Shown one piece after another: positions 17,697 to 26,685 of a stretch of DNA of 64,000 bases. Numbering within the stretch: the stretch's first letter is position 1; each line of letters starts with the position of its first letter. Where the stretch lies: assembly GCF_009789555.1 (NCBI RefSeq), contig NZ_CP046902.1, positions 1,104,001 through 1,168,000 on the forward strand, written 5' to 3'. A program made the translations under genes and the position numbers. This stretch comes from Stutzerimonas stutzeri. GTDB taxonomy: Bacteria > Pseudomonadota > Gammaproteobacteria > Pseudomonadales > Pseudomonadaceae. Below the pieces are notes generated by a model that saw nothing but the letters and a program-made list of their open reading frames with translations, searched no databases and was not told the DNA's origin.

Positions 17697-18328
17697 CGCC
17701 TATCTCCTTGCAGGGGTTGACCGCTTACAGGACGGCCCTGGCGGGCTGCCACGACTGGACGGTTCGGTGGGTAACTGGCTGCGACACGGCGCGCCTGTCT
17801 CGCGGCAGGGTGGTGAAGCACCCTTGGCGTGTCGATCAAAAAAATCAGGGCTGCGGCAGCAATGGCGCTTGCGCCGCAGGTGCGGTCTGGCGCCCTGGCG
17901 GGGCGCGGATAGTCGGTGGGTGCTGGGGCTGTCATTCGGCCTGGCATACGACTCTTCTAATTATTGTTAGAACTTAAACGTAGCAGGGCTTTGGCCAGAC
18001 GCAACTGATCGATTCGCACGAAATCATCCCGCGTTGACCGCTTTTCTGGCGCAGCCTGCGAGCTTGACGCTGCCGTTAAGGTTAACGATGAGTGGGCGAT
18101 TCCACCGCGTGACGACGCGGCGCTGTCGGCCAGCGATGGGCCGCCCGTGCAAGGCATCCGCTCAAAAAGATGCGGGCGTGGCCGACCGGCGTCCGTTTGC
18201 AGGCGCGGGGCAGCCGGCCGATCGGCGCACGACCCGGTGGATGGAATTAAAGTGCCACGTTGGTCGGCTGTGCTTTTGTCGGTCAGCGGCTACCGCTATG
18301 CTGACGGCCATTCAAGCAGGAGCGATCG
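17697..18328. other. 632-bp intergenic region between importer operon and response-regulator gene
   Basis: No convincing gene is seen on either strand. The region must hold the divergent promoters of the ABC operon (minus) and the response regulator (plus). It contains an AT-rich palindrome at 17955-17972 and a weak GC inverted repeat (GCGCCC / GGGCGC) near 17890-17910. No sigma-54 site or riboswitch was recognised. Confidence 0.6.
17955..17972. promoter_or_regulatory. AT-rich palindrome upstream of the ABC operon
   Basis: TTCTAA-TTATTG-TTAGAA is a perfect 6-bp inverted repeat with a 6-nt spacer in a very GC-rich setting, about 260 bp upstream of the binding-protein start. It may be an operator or part of a promoter; no regulator is assigned. 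Confidence 0.35.
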
Positions 18329-19234
18329 ATGAGCAAGGTCAGTGTGCTGGTAGTGGATGACGCCCCCTTCATTCGGGATCTGGTCAAGAAGGGCTTGCGC
18401 AGTCATTTTCCCGGCATCCGCATCGAAGACGCGGTGAACGGTCGGAAGGCCCAGCAGATGCTCGATCGTGAATCTTTCGATCTGATCCTGTGCGACTGGG
18501 AAATGCCCGAGATGTCCGGGCTCGAACTGCTCACCTGGTGTCGCGCTCATGAAAAGCTCAAGACCACGCCGTTCATCATGGTCACCAGCCGTGGCGACAA
18601 GGAAAACGTGGTACAGGCGATCCAGTCCGGCGTGTCGGATTTCATCGGCAAGCCGTTCTCCAACGAACAGCTGACTACCAAGGTGCGCAAGGCACTGAGC
18701 CGGGCCGGCAAGCTCGATGCGCTGGCCGCCAGCGCGCCCGTACGGCCGACCAGCACCGGAATGGCCAACGACTCGCTGGCCGCGCTAACGGGGGGTAAGG
18801 CCGAGGTCGTCAGGCCGGCTGGCAATCCCGCAGCGCCGGCGGCGTCCGCGGCACCGCTGATCCGCCCCGGCGCGCCCAGACCCTCGGCTTCTACCGCCGG
18901 GCGCGGTCAGGGCCAGTTGCGTCTGGCATCGGGCACGCTTGCCTGTGTGATAAAAGCCTTGAGCCTCAAGGAAGCTGCGCTGGTGATCAAGCGGGGTGAT
19001 GATCTGCCACAGGTTCTTGAAAGCGCCGTGCTCGATCTGGAACAGGGCGAGGGCGGCGAGGTGGCGCGCCTCAATGGCTATCTGCACGCGGTCGCGGCGC
19101 TGGAACCGAAGCCTGACAGCGAATGGCTACAACTGACGTTCCGCTTCGTCGACCGTGACCCGCAAAAGCTCGACTATCTGTCGCGGTTGATCGCGCGTGG
19201 TACCGCCCAGCGGCATTTCGTGCCGGGCGCCTGA
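18329..19234 (+). CDS. Single-domain-type response regulator with a C-terminal PilZ-like region
   Basis: The 301-residue protein has an N-terminal receiver domain (about residues 1-125) with acidic pair D10/D11, phospho-acceptor D56 in CDWEMP, T86 and K108. An Ala/Pro-rich linker (about 135-195) follows. The C-terminal roughly 100 residues (from QLRLASGTLACVIKALSLKEAALVI) look like a PilZ-like beta-barrel, without a clear RxxxR c-di-GMP motif. There is no DNA-binding or enzymatic output domain. No partner kinase adjoins it. In pseudomonads this gene sits near phoBR, as here. Confidence 0.8.
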   Translation: MSKVSVLVVDDAPFIRDLVKKGLRSHFPGIRIEDAVNGRKAQQMLDRESFDLILCDWEMPEMSGLELLTWCRAHEKLKTTPFIMVTSRGDKENVVQAIQSGVSDFIGKPFSNEQLTTKVRKALSRAGKLDALAASAPVRPTSTGMANDSLAALTGGKAEVVRPAGNPAAPAASAAPLIRPGAPRPSASTAGRGQGQLRLASGTLACVIKALSLKEAALVIKRGDDLPQVLESAVLDLEQGEGGEVARLNGYLHAVAALEPKPDSEWLQLTFRFVDRDPQKLDYLSRLIARGTAQRHFVPGA

Positions 19235-19386
19235 GACGGGCGCGAAAAGGTCATCTGGCGCAAGGAATGCGGCTCCGTTCATCCGAAAGTCGCCTCATCG
19301 GAGGAACGATTTCACAGCCCGATGGTCGGCGGCTCGCGCACGCCTCGCTGCGCTGCTAGGCTGCGGTGCTCTGAACACTTGACCAC

Positions 19387-20298
19387 ATGAAGTCTGCCGT
19401 TATGTTGGGGCGCCTCTTTCTTTGTCTTGGGTTGTTCTGGCTGGCATTGCCCGCCTCGGCCCTGACCATCTACAAGTACACCGACGCCAATGGCGTGGTC
19501 ACGTACAGCGACCAGGCCGCGCCGGGCGCGCAGGTGTTTGCGTTCAACGACCGCATGGTCGAAAAGCTCGATACCCAGGTGAAGCTGGAGACCCGCAAGC
19601 ACGCCGCCGGCGAAACCCTGCTGGTGCGCAATGACCTGTTTGCACCGGTGGACATCGAGCTTCAACTGAACGGTGTCGAGAATGTGACCGGCGCGCCGGA
19701 CAAGCCAATCCGCTGGGTCTTGCCGCCGCGCAGCCAGATCAGGCTGGCGACGCTGGCCCCGCTCGATCCCGACAAACCGATGAAATACACGCCCAGGCTG
19801 CGCCATGCCCTGGGCGATCCGCGCCTGATACCCAAGCCCTACCGCTACCCGCTGCCTTGGCAGGGCGGGCCGTTTCGCCTGACCCAGGGCGCCAACGGCA
19901 AGTACAGCCATTTCACCCCCAAGGGCCGCTATGCCGCCGATATCGCCATGCCTGAAGGCACGCCGATCGTCGCGGCGCGCGGCGGCGTTGTGGTGCGGGT
20001 GGAAAACAGCCAGACCGGGCGCGGCAACAACCCCTCCGGCAACTACGTGCGAATCATCCATGACGACGGCACGATGGGGGTTTATCTGCACCTGATGAAG
20101 GGGTCGGTCAGCGTCCGGGAAGGTCAGCGAGTCGGCACCGGCATGGTCATCGCGCGATCGGGCAATACCGGAAACAGCACCGGCCCGCATCTGCACTTCG
20201 TCGTGCAGCGCAATGTCGGGCTGGCGGTCGAGTCGATTCCGTTCGACTTTTCCCAGCCGGTCAACAGCCTGCCGAATTTCGCCGTGGGTGGCGACTGA
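19387..20298 (+). CDS. DUF4124 plus M23 (LytM) peptidase, periplasmic
   Basis: The 303-residue protein has a signal peptide (residues 1-25, ending PASA). A DUF4124 module (LTIYKYTDANGVVTYSDQAA) follows, then a C-terminal M23/LytM domain. The metal motifs HFTPKGRYAADIAMPEG (HxxxxxxxxD type) and GPHLHF near residue 270 are intact, so it is probably an active zinc endopeptidase or an activator acting on peptidoglycan cross-links. The start could also be the ATG five codons later. It stands alone between a response regulator and a convergent CNNM-type gene. Confidence 0.87.
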   Translation: MKSAVMLGRLFLCLGLFWLALPASALTIYKYTDANGVVTYSDQAAPGAQVFAFNDRMVEKLDTQVKLETRKHAAGETLLVRNDLFAPVDIELQLNGVENVTGAPDKPIRWVLPPRSQIRLATLAPLDPDKPMKYTPRLRHALGDPRLIPKPYRYPLPWQGGPFRLTQGANGKYSHFTPKGRYAADIAMPEGTPIVAARGGVVVRVENSQTGRGNNPSGNYVRIIHDDGTMGVYLHLMKGSVSVREGQRVGTGMVIARSGNTGNSTGPHLHFVVQRNVGLAVESIPFDFSQPVNSLPNFAVGGD

Positions 20299-20373
20299 GC
20301 GCAGCCAGGCTGCGTAGGCGTTAGGCTGAAAACAGCTGGGCGCCCGTTTGCAGCGGCTTATCCGGGCTGCAGG

Positions 20374-21714
20374 TCAGTCCTGCTTGAGCACCTTGGCCAG
20401 CACGATCTTCGGGCCGCGCATCTTCTTGATGACGATCTGCAGGCCCTCGATGTACAGCACCTCGTTTTCTTCCGGTACCCGCTTCAGGGTCTCGTAGATC
20501 AGGCCGGCCAGGGTGTCCGCCTCGATGTGATCGAGGTCGACGTCCAGCAGCCGTTCGACCTTGAACAGCGGCGTGTCGCCGCGTACCAGCAGCTTGCCCG
20601 GCTGATAGGCGAGGATGCCGCGTTCGGTCTTGCGGTGTTCGTCCTGGATGTCGCCGACCAGCACCTCGAGCACGTCCTCCATGGTCAGGAAGCCCACCAC
20701 CTTGTGGTCGCCTTCTTCCACCAGCACGAAATGCGCGCCGCCCTGGCGGAACTGGTCCAGCAGCGCGTTGAGTGGCAGGTGGCGGGAGACCCGCTCCAGC
20801 GGCCGCAACAATGCGCCGAGGTCGAAGTGCTGCGCCAGCGCATCGTCGCTGGCCAGCGCCAACAGCAGGTCCTTGATGTGCAGCAGACCGATGTATTCGC
20901 CCTGTTCGGCATCGAACACCGGGTAACGGCTGTATTTGTGGCGTCGAATCAGCTCGAGGATATCGCCCAGCGAGGCGCTGTGCTCCAGTTGCAGCAGGTC
21001 TTCGCGCGAGTTGGCCCAGTCGGCCACTTCCAGTTCGCTCATTTCGACCGCCGAGGCGAGCACCTTGATGTCCTGGTTGGCCGGGTCGAGCGCGCGGTTG
21101 GAGTGCAGGATCAGCTTCAACTCCTCGCGACTGTAATGATGTTCGTGATGCCCGCCGGGCTCGCCCTGCCCGGCGACCCGCAGGATTGCGTTGGCGCTGG
21201 CGTTGAGCAGGTAGATCGCCGGGTACATGGCCCAGTAGAACAGGTACAGCGGCGCCGCCGTCCACAGCGACAACAGCTCGGGCTTGCGGATCGCCCAGGA
21301 CTTGGGCGCGAGCTCGCCGACCACGATGTGCAGGTAGGAAATGATGAAAAACGCCGTAAAGAAGGCGATGCCGTGCACCACTGCTGGCGATTGCACGCCG
21401 ACCGCAGCCAATACCGGTTCGAGCAGGTGGGCGAAGGCAGGCTCGCCGACCCAGCCGAGACCGAGCGAGGCCAGGGTGATGCCCAACTGACACGCGGACA
21501 GGTACGCATCCAGCTGGGAGTGCACCTTGCGCAGGATATGCCCGCGCCATCCATGCTGCTTGGCAATGGCTTCGACCTTGGTGGCGCGCAGCTTGACCAT
21601 GGCGAATTCCGCCGCAACGAAAAAACCGTTGAGCAGAACCAGGAACAGGGCAAAGAGGATCAGGCCGAAATCAGCGAAGTAGGAGGGCGCGGTGTAACTA
21701 GGGGAAGGGTCCAT
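20374..21714 (-). CDS. CNNM/HlyC-CorC-family membrane protein
   Basis: The 446-residue protein has the standard order: DUF21 (CNNM) membrane domain with about four segments (residues 15-200, including NGFFVAAEFAMVKLRATKVE and SYLHIVVGELAPKSWAI), two CBS domains (about 215-340), and a C-terminal CorC_HlyC domain (from LPEENEVLYIEGL-like sequence). Family members are linked to magnesium, cobalt or sodium transport and regulation; they are often named hemolysins without evidence for that role. It lies downstream of phoR on the same strand. Confidence 0.9.
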   Translation of the reverse strand: MDPSPSYTAPSYFADFGLILFALFLVLLNGFFVAAEFAMVKLRATKVEAIAKQHGWRGHILRKVHSQLDAYLSACQLGITLASLGLGWVGEPAFAHLLEPVLAAVGVQSPAVVHGIAFFTAFFIISYLHIVVGELAPKSWAIRKPELLSLWTAAPLYLFYWAMYPAIYLLNASANAILRVAGQGEPGGHHEHHYSREELKLILHSNRALDPANQDIKVLASAVEMSELEVADWANSREDLLQLEHSASLGDILELIRRHKYSRYPVFDAEQGEYIGLLHIKDLLLALASDDALAQHFDLGALLRPLERVSRHLPLNALLDQFRQGGAHFVLVEEGDHKVVGFLTMEDVLEVLVGDIQDEHRKTERGILAYQPGKLLVRGDTPLFKVERLLDVDLDHIEADTLAGLIYETLKRVPEENEVLYIEGLQIVIKKMRGPKIVLAKVLKQD

Positions 21715-21811
21715 TAAAATGTCGGGTAGTCGAAGACGGCACCAAGCATGGGGCCGGCTCTCGGTTATTTCAAGGCGCGGGCGGTGACGATGGTCGGCAA
21801 GTGCTGGGCGC

Positions 21812-23113
21812 TCAGCGAACGATGGCCTGGGACAGCGGGAAATGGCAGGTGAAGGTACTGCCTTTGCTCGGCGTGCTGTTCACGTCCAGGCGGCCCTGGT
21901 GGCGCAGCAGTACATGCTTGACGATGGCCAGGCCCAGCCCGGTCCCGCCGGTGTTGCTGGCGCGGCTCGAGTCGACGCGGTAGAACCGTTCGGTCAGGCG
22001 CGGCAGGTGTTTGGACTCGATGCCGATCCCTGAATCCTGCACGGCCAGATGCGCGCCATGCTCGTTGTGCCACCAGCGAATTCGTATCTCGCCGCCGTCC
22101 GGGGTGTATTTCACGGCATTGAAGACGAGATTGGAGAACGCGCTGCGCAACTCGGCCTCGCTGCCTTTGAGCACAAGCGTGGGGTCCGCCTCGAGGTTGA
22201 TGACATGGTTACGATCGGCGGACAGCGCGAGGGCGTCGCCTCTGATGGACTGCAGCAGGGCGGCGACGGCCACCGGCTGGGTCTTGGTCGGCGGGCTGGT
22301 CGCCTCCAGCTTGGCGAGCAGCAGCAGGTCGTTGAGCAGGTGCTGCATGCGTCCGGCCTGCTGGTTCATCTGATTCAGCGCCCGCGTCCAGCGCGGCGGC
22401 ATCTCCTCAATGTGCTCGAGCATGGTTTCCAGGTAGCCGGAGATGACCGTCAGCGGCGTGCGCAGCTCATGGGACACGTTGGCGACGAAGTCTTTGCGCA
22501 TTTGCTCCAGCTGCTGCAGGCGGGTGATGTCGCGCACCACCATCAGGTGCTCGCTGTTGCCATAGCGGGTGATGGTGATCTGCAGCCAGAGGCGGTCGTT
22601 GACCGGCGATGACAGCTCCAGCGGCTCTTCGTGGCGGCCGCTGTCGAAATACTCCTTGAAACTCGGGTGGCGCACCAGATTGCCGACCGGGTGCCCGGTG
22701 TCCTGTGGTTTCTTCAGGCCCAGCAGGCGCTCCGCGGCGGGGTTCCACCATTCCAGGTTGCCGTCGCTGTCGAGCATGACCACGGCGTCCTTCAGCGCTG
22801 CGGTTGAACCCTGGACGCGGTCGATCACCGACTGCAACTGGCCGCGCAGGCGCAGGTCGCGGCGCTGCATCTGATACAGATTGTCGAAGATGTCGCCCCA
22901 CAGGCCATGGGCGTCCGGCGGCGGCTCGTCCGGCTGGCTGCGTCTGAGCCATTCCTGCAGGCGTCGCATCTGATGGAGCGTCCAGCCGAGATAGCCGATC
23001 AGGCCCGCGACCAGCGCCCAGGCATACTCACCCGTGATCAATCCGACCAGCAGGCAGCCGGCCAACAGCAGAAGCAGCTGACGCACCAGCGCGCCTTGCC
23101 AGTCTTGGTTCAC
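21812..23113 (-). CDS. phoR: Phosphate-regulon sensor histidine kinase
   Basis: The 433-residue kinase has two N-terminal hydrophobic segments (residues 10-45), a PAS domain (about 95-200), HisKA with H215 in VSHELRTPLTVISGY, and an HATPase domain with NLVFNAVKYTPDGG and GTGLGLAIVKHVL. It phosphorylates PhoB when phosphate is scarce. Domain layout and length are standard. It is transcribed after phoB with a 126-bp gap that holds a small hairpin (23172-23190). Confidence 0.95.
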   Translation of the reverse strand: MNQDWQGALVRQLLLLLAGCLLVGLITGEYAWALVAGLIGYLGWTLHQMRRLQEWLRRSQPDEPPPDAHGLWGDIFDNLYQMQRRDLRLRGQLQSVIDRVQGSTAALKDAVVMLDSDGNLEWWNPAAERLLGLKKPQDTGHPVGNLVRHPSFKEYFDSGRHEEPLELSSPVNDRLWLQITITRYGNSEHLMVVRDITRLQQLEQMRKDFVANVSHELRTPLTVISGYLETMLEHIEEMPPRWTRALNQMNQQAGRMQHLLNDLLLLAKLEATSPPTKTQPVAVAALLQSIRGDALALSADRNHVINLEADPTLVLKGSEAELRSAFSNLVFNAVKYTPDGGEIRIRWWHNEHGAHLAVQDSGIGIESKHLPRLTERFYRVDSSRASNTGGTGLGLAIVKHVLLRHQGRLDVNSTPSKGSTFTCHFPLSQAIVR

Positions 23114-23239
23114 CGCTAACGCTCCTTGAGGCAGCTTGGGGCTGGCCGGAAATCATGTTTGCCAATACCGGCGCAGGCAGCTGGCCTGCGTGAACGGATA
23201 CCCGATCGTGCCACTGCACGCCGCGCGTATGGGTGGCGT

Positions 23240-23929
23240 TCAGCTCTTGGTGGAAAAACGATAGCCGGTACCGCGCACGGTCTGCACCAGGTTTTCGTAG
23301 GTCTCGCCCAGTGCCTTGCGCAGCCGGCGGATATGCACATCCACGGTGCGTTCCTCGACGTACACATTGCCGCCCCACACTTGGTCGAGCAATTGACCGC
23401 GGGTATAGGCGCGTTCCTGATGGGTCATGAAGAACTGCAGCAACCGATACTCGGTCGGGCCCATATCCGCAGGGGTGCCATCGATGGTGACCCGATGGCT
23501 GATGGGATCGAGCAGCAGGCCACCGATTTCGATGGGCGTCTCGTTGTCGCTGGGCGCCGCGCGGCGTAATACCGCTTTCAGGCGCGCCACCAGCTCACGG
23601 GGCGAGAACGGCTTGGTGATGTAATCGTCCGCACCGACCTCCAGGCCCTGGATCTTGTTGTCCTCGGCATCCTTGGCGGTGAGCATGATGATGGGCGTAT
23701 TGGCGGTCATTTCGTCACGCTTGAGGCGGCGGGCCAGCTCGATGCCGGACGTGCCGGGCAACATCCAGTCCAGCAGAATCAGGTCAGGTTGACGATCGAT
23801 GATCAGCGCGTGGGCCTGCTGCGTATTGTCCGCCTCGAGGCATTCGTAGCCGGCCATTTCAAGCGCCACCACGATCATCTCGCGGATCGGTGCTTCGTCA
23901 TCGACGATCAGTATGCATTTGCCGTTCAT
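23240..23929 (-). CDS. phoB: Phosphate-regulon response regulator
   Basis: The 229-residue OmpR-type regulator has a receiver domain (acidic D10/D11, phospho-acceptor D54 in LLDWMLPG, K105 region ITKPFSP) and a winged-helix DNA-binding domain ending RTVDVHIRRLRKAL and VRGTGYRF. It activates phosphate-starvation genes from Pho boxes. Such a box and a -10 element lie just upstream, so phoBR is probably autoregulated. Confidence 0.96.
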   Translation of the reverse strand: MNGKCILIVDDEAPIREMIVVALEMAGYECLEADNTQQAHALIIDRQPDLILLDWMLPGTSGIELARRLKRDEMTANTPIIMLTAKDAEDNKIQGLEVGADDYITKPFSPRELVARLKAVLRRAAPSDNETPIEIGGLLLDPISHRVTIDGTPADMGPTEYRLLQFFMTHQERAYTRGQLLDQVWGGNVYVEERTVDVHIRRLRKALGETYENLVQTVRGTGYRFSTKS

Positions 23930-23963
23930 GTCCGCTCTCGGTCCGTTTCTTGTCGCTCGGCAT

Positions 23964-23995
23964 TAGATAACGGAAATGTTGCAGGGATGTGACAG
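23964..23995 (-). promoter_or_regulatory. Pho box and -10 element of phoB
   Basis: Read on the minus strand, CTGTCAC-ATCC-CTGCAAC (complement of 23978-23995) matches two 7-bp Pho half-sites with the canonical 4-bp spacer. A -10-like TATCTA (complement of 23964-23969) follows eight bases later. It lies about 50 bp upstream of the phoB start, in place of a -35 element, the usual layout of PhoB-activated promoters. Confidence 0.75.
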
Positions 23996-24059
23996 ATCAT
24001 GGCCTGTGGCTGTGGGCGAGCCGGGCGGCTGCGCCGTACGCCATGGGAGCATCGCGCGG

Positions 24060-24956
24060 TCATCCAACCCTGTTCGCGTAATCGAGGATGATCCCGGCGA
24101 GGATTGCCAGGCCCGCCCAGTGATTATGCAGGAACGCCTTGAAACAGGCCTGCGGCTTGCGCGAGCGGGTTTTCCAGAATTCCCAGGCGAAGCAGGCAGC
24201 CGCGATAGTCAGGCCCAGGTGGAACCACTGGCCAAGCTCGAAGCGCACGCCGGCCAGAATCAGGCAGAACAACGCCAGCCCTTGCAGGATGAGAACGATG
24301 ATCCGGTCAGCTTCGCCAAACAGGATCGCGGTGGATTTGATCCCGATCTTGAGATCATCTTCGCGATCGGCCATGGCGTAGTAGGTGTCGTAGCCCACGG
24401 TCCAGATCAGGTTGGCGATGAACAGCAGCCAGGCTTCGGGTGGCAGCACGCCGCGCTCGGCGGTGAATGCCATGGGGATGCCCCAGGAAAAAGCCGCGCC
24501 GAGCACCACCTGTGGATAGTAGGTGTAGCGCTTCATGAAGGGGTAAAGCGCTGCCACGCCCAGTGCCCCGAAAGACAGCCAGATAGTCGCCGCGTTGGTC
24601 AACAGGACCAGGCCGAAGCTCAGCCCCACGAGCACCGCGAAGAGAACCCAGGCTTCCCTCGGCGTGATCCTGCCGGTGGCCAGCGGACGGCCCTTGGTAC
24701 GGCTGACATGACCGTCGAAGTTGCGGTCGGCGAAATCGTTGATGACACAACCTGCGGCGCGCATCAGGATCACGCCGAGCACGAAGATGATGACGTTCTT
24801 CACGCTGGGCGAGCCTTCGCCGGCGATCCATAGCGCCCAAAGCGTTGGCCACAGCAGCAGATAGGTGCCGATGGGCCGCTCCAGGCGCATCAGCTGTATG
24901 AAGTCCCAGGCGCGCGGGTGCAGGCGATTGCTCGATTGCAGCAGCTTTTGGTACAT
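24060..24956 (-). CDS. ubiA: 4-hydroxybenzoate octaprenyltransferase
   Basis: The 298-residue intramembrane enzyme attaches the polyprenyl chain to 4-hydroxybenzoate in ubiquinone synthesis. It has the two aspartate-rich motifs of the family: NDFADRNFDGHVSRT near residue 72 and DREDDLKIGIKST near residue 190, with about eight hydrophobic segments. I chose the ATG at 24956, which has GGAGA eight bases upstream and gives the family start MYQKLL; a TTG at 24971 is less likely. It follows ubiC by 62 bp. Confidence 0.95.
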   Translation of the reverse strand: MYQKLLQSSNRLHPRAWDFIQLMRLERPIGTYLLLWPTLWALWIAGEGSPSVKNVIIFVLGVILMRAAGCVINDFADRNFDGHVSRTKGRPLATGRITPREAWVLFAVLVGLSFGLVLLTNAATIWLSFGALGVAALYPFMKRYTYYPQVVLGAAFSWGIPMAFTAERGVLPPEAWLLFIANLIWTVGYDTYYAMADREDDLKIGIKSTAILFGEADRIIVLILQGLALFCLILAGVRFELGQWFHLGLTIAAACFAWEFWKTRSRKPQACFKAFLHNHWAGLAILAGIILDYANRVG

Positions 24957-25018
24957 CGACGGGGTCTCCAATCAGTTACGGAATGTCGGCGCGGCCCGAC
25001 CGGCAGTCTGGCCGGCCT

Positions 25019-25558
25019 TCAACAATCGATCCGTGCCGCGTGCCACAGCGCGGGCAGAAACACTTCGGCCACCAGTACGCGCAAGTCGCCCTGGATAAAA
25101 CAGGAGCGTCTCGCCCACAGCTGTTCCTGGCGAACCGCTTCGGGTAGCCAGGCGGCGGGATAACGGCAGGCTTGCAACGGGCCGCGAGTGAAGGCGCGAT
25201 CGCTGAACAGCAGCTCGCCGAGCGAGCGACTGCCAAGGCCTTGCAGGTCTAGGCCCGACTGCTCCAGCGCGGTGCGGGCCGCAACGCTACGGGCGAAGAC
25301 CCAGGGCTGCAGGCGCCCCCGCAGGTACACCTCGCGGACCCACCCCTGGCTGCCGTTGGACACCCCCAGGGCTCCGCATTCGTCGTCGCGCAGGGTCTGC
25401 CAGCCTTCCTCGAGTGGCACCACGCTGAAGGCGCCATCGGCCAGCGCGGTCAGGCGCCGCGTCAGCGAGCCTTTATCGACGAACAGCCAGTCGTGCACGG
25501 CGGGATCGAGCGGAGCGGGAAGGTGGGCGGCCGATAGCCAGGGTTGAAAGTCAGGCAC
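25019..25558 (-). CDS. ubiC: Chorismate pyruvate-lyase
   Basis: The 179-residue protein converts chorismate to 4-hydroxybenzoate plus pyruvate, the first step of ubiquinone synthesis. Family features include DWLFVDKGSLTRRL near residue 23, REVYLRG with the substrate arginine near residue 75, and LGELLF with the conserved glutamate near residue 113. The start is a GTG at 25558. It is directly upstream of ubiA, the usual operon. Confidence 0.92.
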   Translation of the reverse strand: MPDFQPWLSAAHLPAPLDPAVHDWLFVDKGSLTRRLTALADGAFSVVPLEEGWQTLRDDECGALGVSNGSQGWVREVYLRGRLQPWVFARSVAARTALEQSGLDLQGLGSRSLGELLFSDRAFTRGPLQACRYPAAWLPEAVRQEQLWARRSCFIQGDLRVLVAEVFLPALWHAARIDC

Positions 25559-25680
25559 GAGCGATAGTGATAGTGAAAAAGAGCGCCGAGTCTAGCACGC
25601 GGGCCGAACGGCAGCGTGAAGCCTGGCGCCGCACGCTGGGGTCGGATGCAGGCCTGACGTCTCGCGGTTCAGCCGCGTCC

Positions 25681-26451
25681 TTACGTCCATCCTTCCAGGC
25701 GCATGGTGGCGCGAACCAGGCGCTGCTCCTCCTGCTCGATCTCCTTGAGGTTGTCGCGGATGCTATGGATGTGGTCGCGTGCGGCGCGTTGTGCCTGATC
25801 CGGCAGGCGCTCGGTAATGGCGTGGTACAGCCGCGAATGCTGGCGATCGATCTGCCGCTTCTGCATCGGTCGGTGATACAGGTTGTTCACCGAGGCGAAT
25901 ACGGTGGACAGCATGAGGTCAGTCAGCGATTGCAAGGTATGAACCAGCACCGGGTTGTGCGACGCCTCGCTGACTGCCAGGTGGAATGCGTGATCCAGGC
26001 GCGCATGCTCGCGGGGGTCGCCGCCTTCCGCTGAATGTGCTGCCAGCATTTCCTCATAGCGGCGACGCAGCAGCACGAAATCGGCATCGGTGCCGCGCAG
26101 CGCCGCCAGCCGGGCCGACTCGCCTTCGAGCAGGGCGCGGACTTCAAGCAGGTCGAACAGCGTGCGGGGCTGGGAGTTGAACAGGTGCATCAGCGGGCTG
26201 GCGTCCTGTTCGCCGGACAGCTTGGCTACGTGGGAACCGCGGCCGTGAGCGGTTTCAATGATCCCCCGGCTGCGCAGTACGCGCAGCCCTTCACGCAGCG
26301 CCGACCGCGAGATGCCGAGCTTTTCACACAGCCGACGCTCCGATGGCAGCGCCTGGCCGACCTTGAGCACGCCGTCGACGATCAGGCGCTCGATGCGCTC
26401 GGCCACCACGTCCGCCAATTGACGACGATCCGGTGTGTTTTCGGGCAACAT
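25681..26451 (-). CDS. glcC: GlcC, GntR/FadR-type regulator of the glycolate operon
   Basis: The 256-residue regulator has an N-terminal winged helix (RRQLADVVAERIERLIVDG ... SERRLCEKLGISRSALREGLRVL) and a C-terminal FCD ligand domain (from about residue 95, with DHAFHLAVSEASHN). GlcC proteins activate glc genes in response to glycolate. The ATG at 26451 with a nearby GGAGAGG is preferred to a more upstream start. It is divergent from glcD, and two 15-bp palindromes in the intergenic region fit its operator. Confidence 0.9.
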   Translation of the reverse strand: MLPENTPDRRQLADVVAERIERLIVDGVLKVGQALPSERRLCEKLGISRSALREGLRVLRSRGIIETAHGRGSHVAKLSGEQDASPLMHLFNSQPRTLFDLLEVRALLEGESARLAALRGTDADFVLLRRRYEEMLAAHSAEGGDPREHARLDHAFHLAVSEASHNPVLVHTLQSLTDLMLSTVFASVNNLYHRPMQKRQIDRQHSRLYHAITERLPDQAQRAARDHIHSIRDNLKEIEQEEQRLVRATMRLEGWT

Positions 26452-26464
26452 AAGGCCTCTCCTG

Positions 26465-26479
26465 ACTGGTAGGACCACT
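26465..26479. promoter_or_regulatory. Putative GlcC operator, proximal to glcC
   Basis: ACTGGTAGGACCACT has the TGGT-N3-ACCA core seen in FadR-subfamily operators. It lies 14 bp before the glcC start codon, where binding would repress glcC. It differs from the second site only at one base (C for G). Confidence 0.65.
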
Positions 26480-26572
26480 TTGGAAGAAGTCTACTACAGC
26501 TGAAGGAGAGACCGGTACAGGCCTTATTGCACGTGATATCTCGAGTAATCGGGTGAAAGGGAACTGAAAGAA

Positions 26573-26587
26573 ACTGGTAGGACCAGT
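26573..26587. promoter_or_regulatory. Putative GlcC operator, proximal to glcD
   Basis: ACTGGT-AGG-ACCAGT is a perfect 6-bp inverted repeat, nearly identical to the site 108 bp away. It is about 100 bp upstream of the glcD start codon, a suitable place for an activator. Confidence 0.7.
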
Positions 26588-26685
26588 GGTTTTCAGTGTG
26601 GACGACGCAGGACATCGGGCCGATGATGCGTCAACACACCGCAGCTGGCCGTGCTGACGGTGAACAATCAAGAGCACCGACTGCC

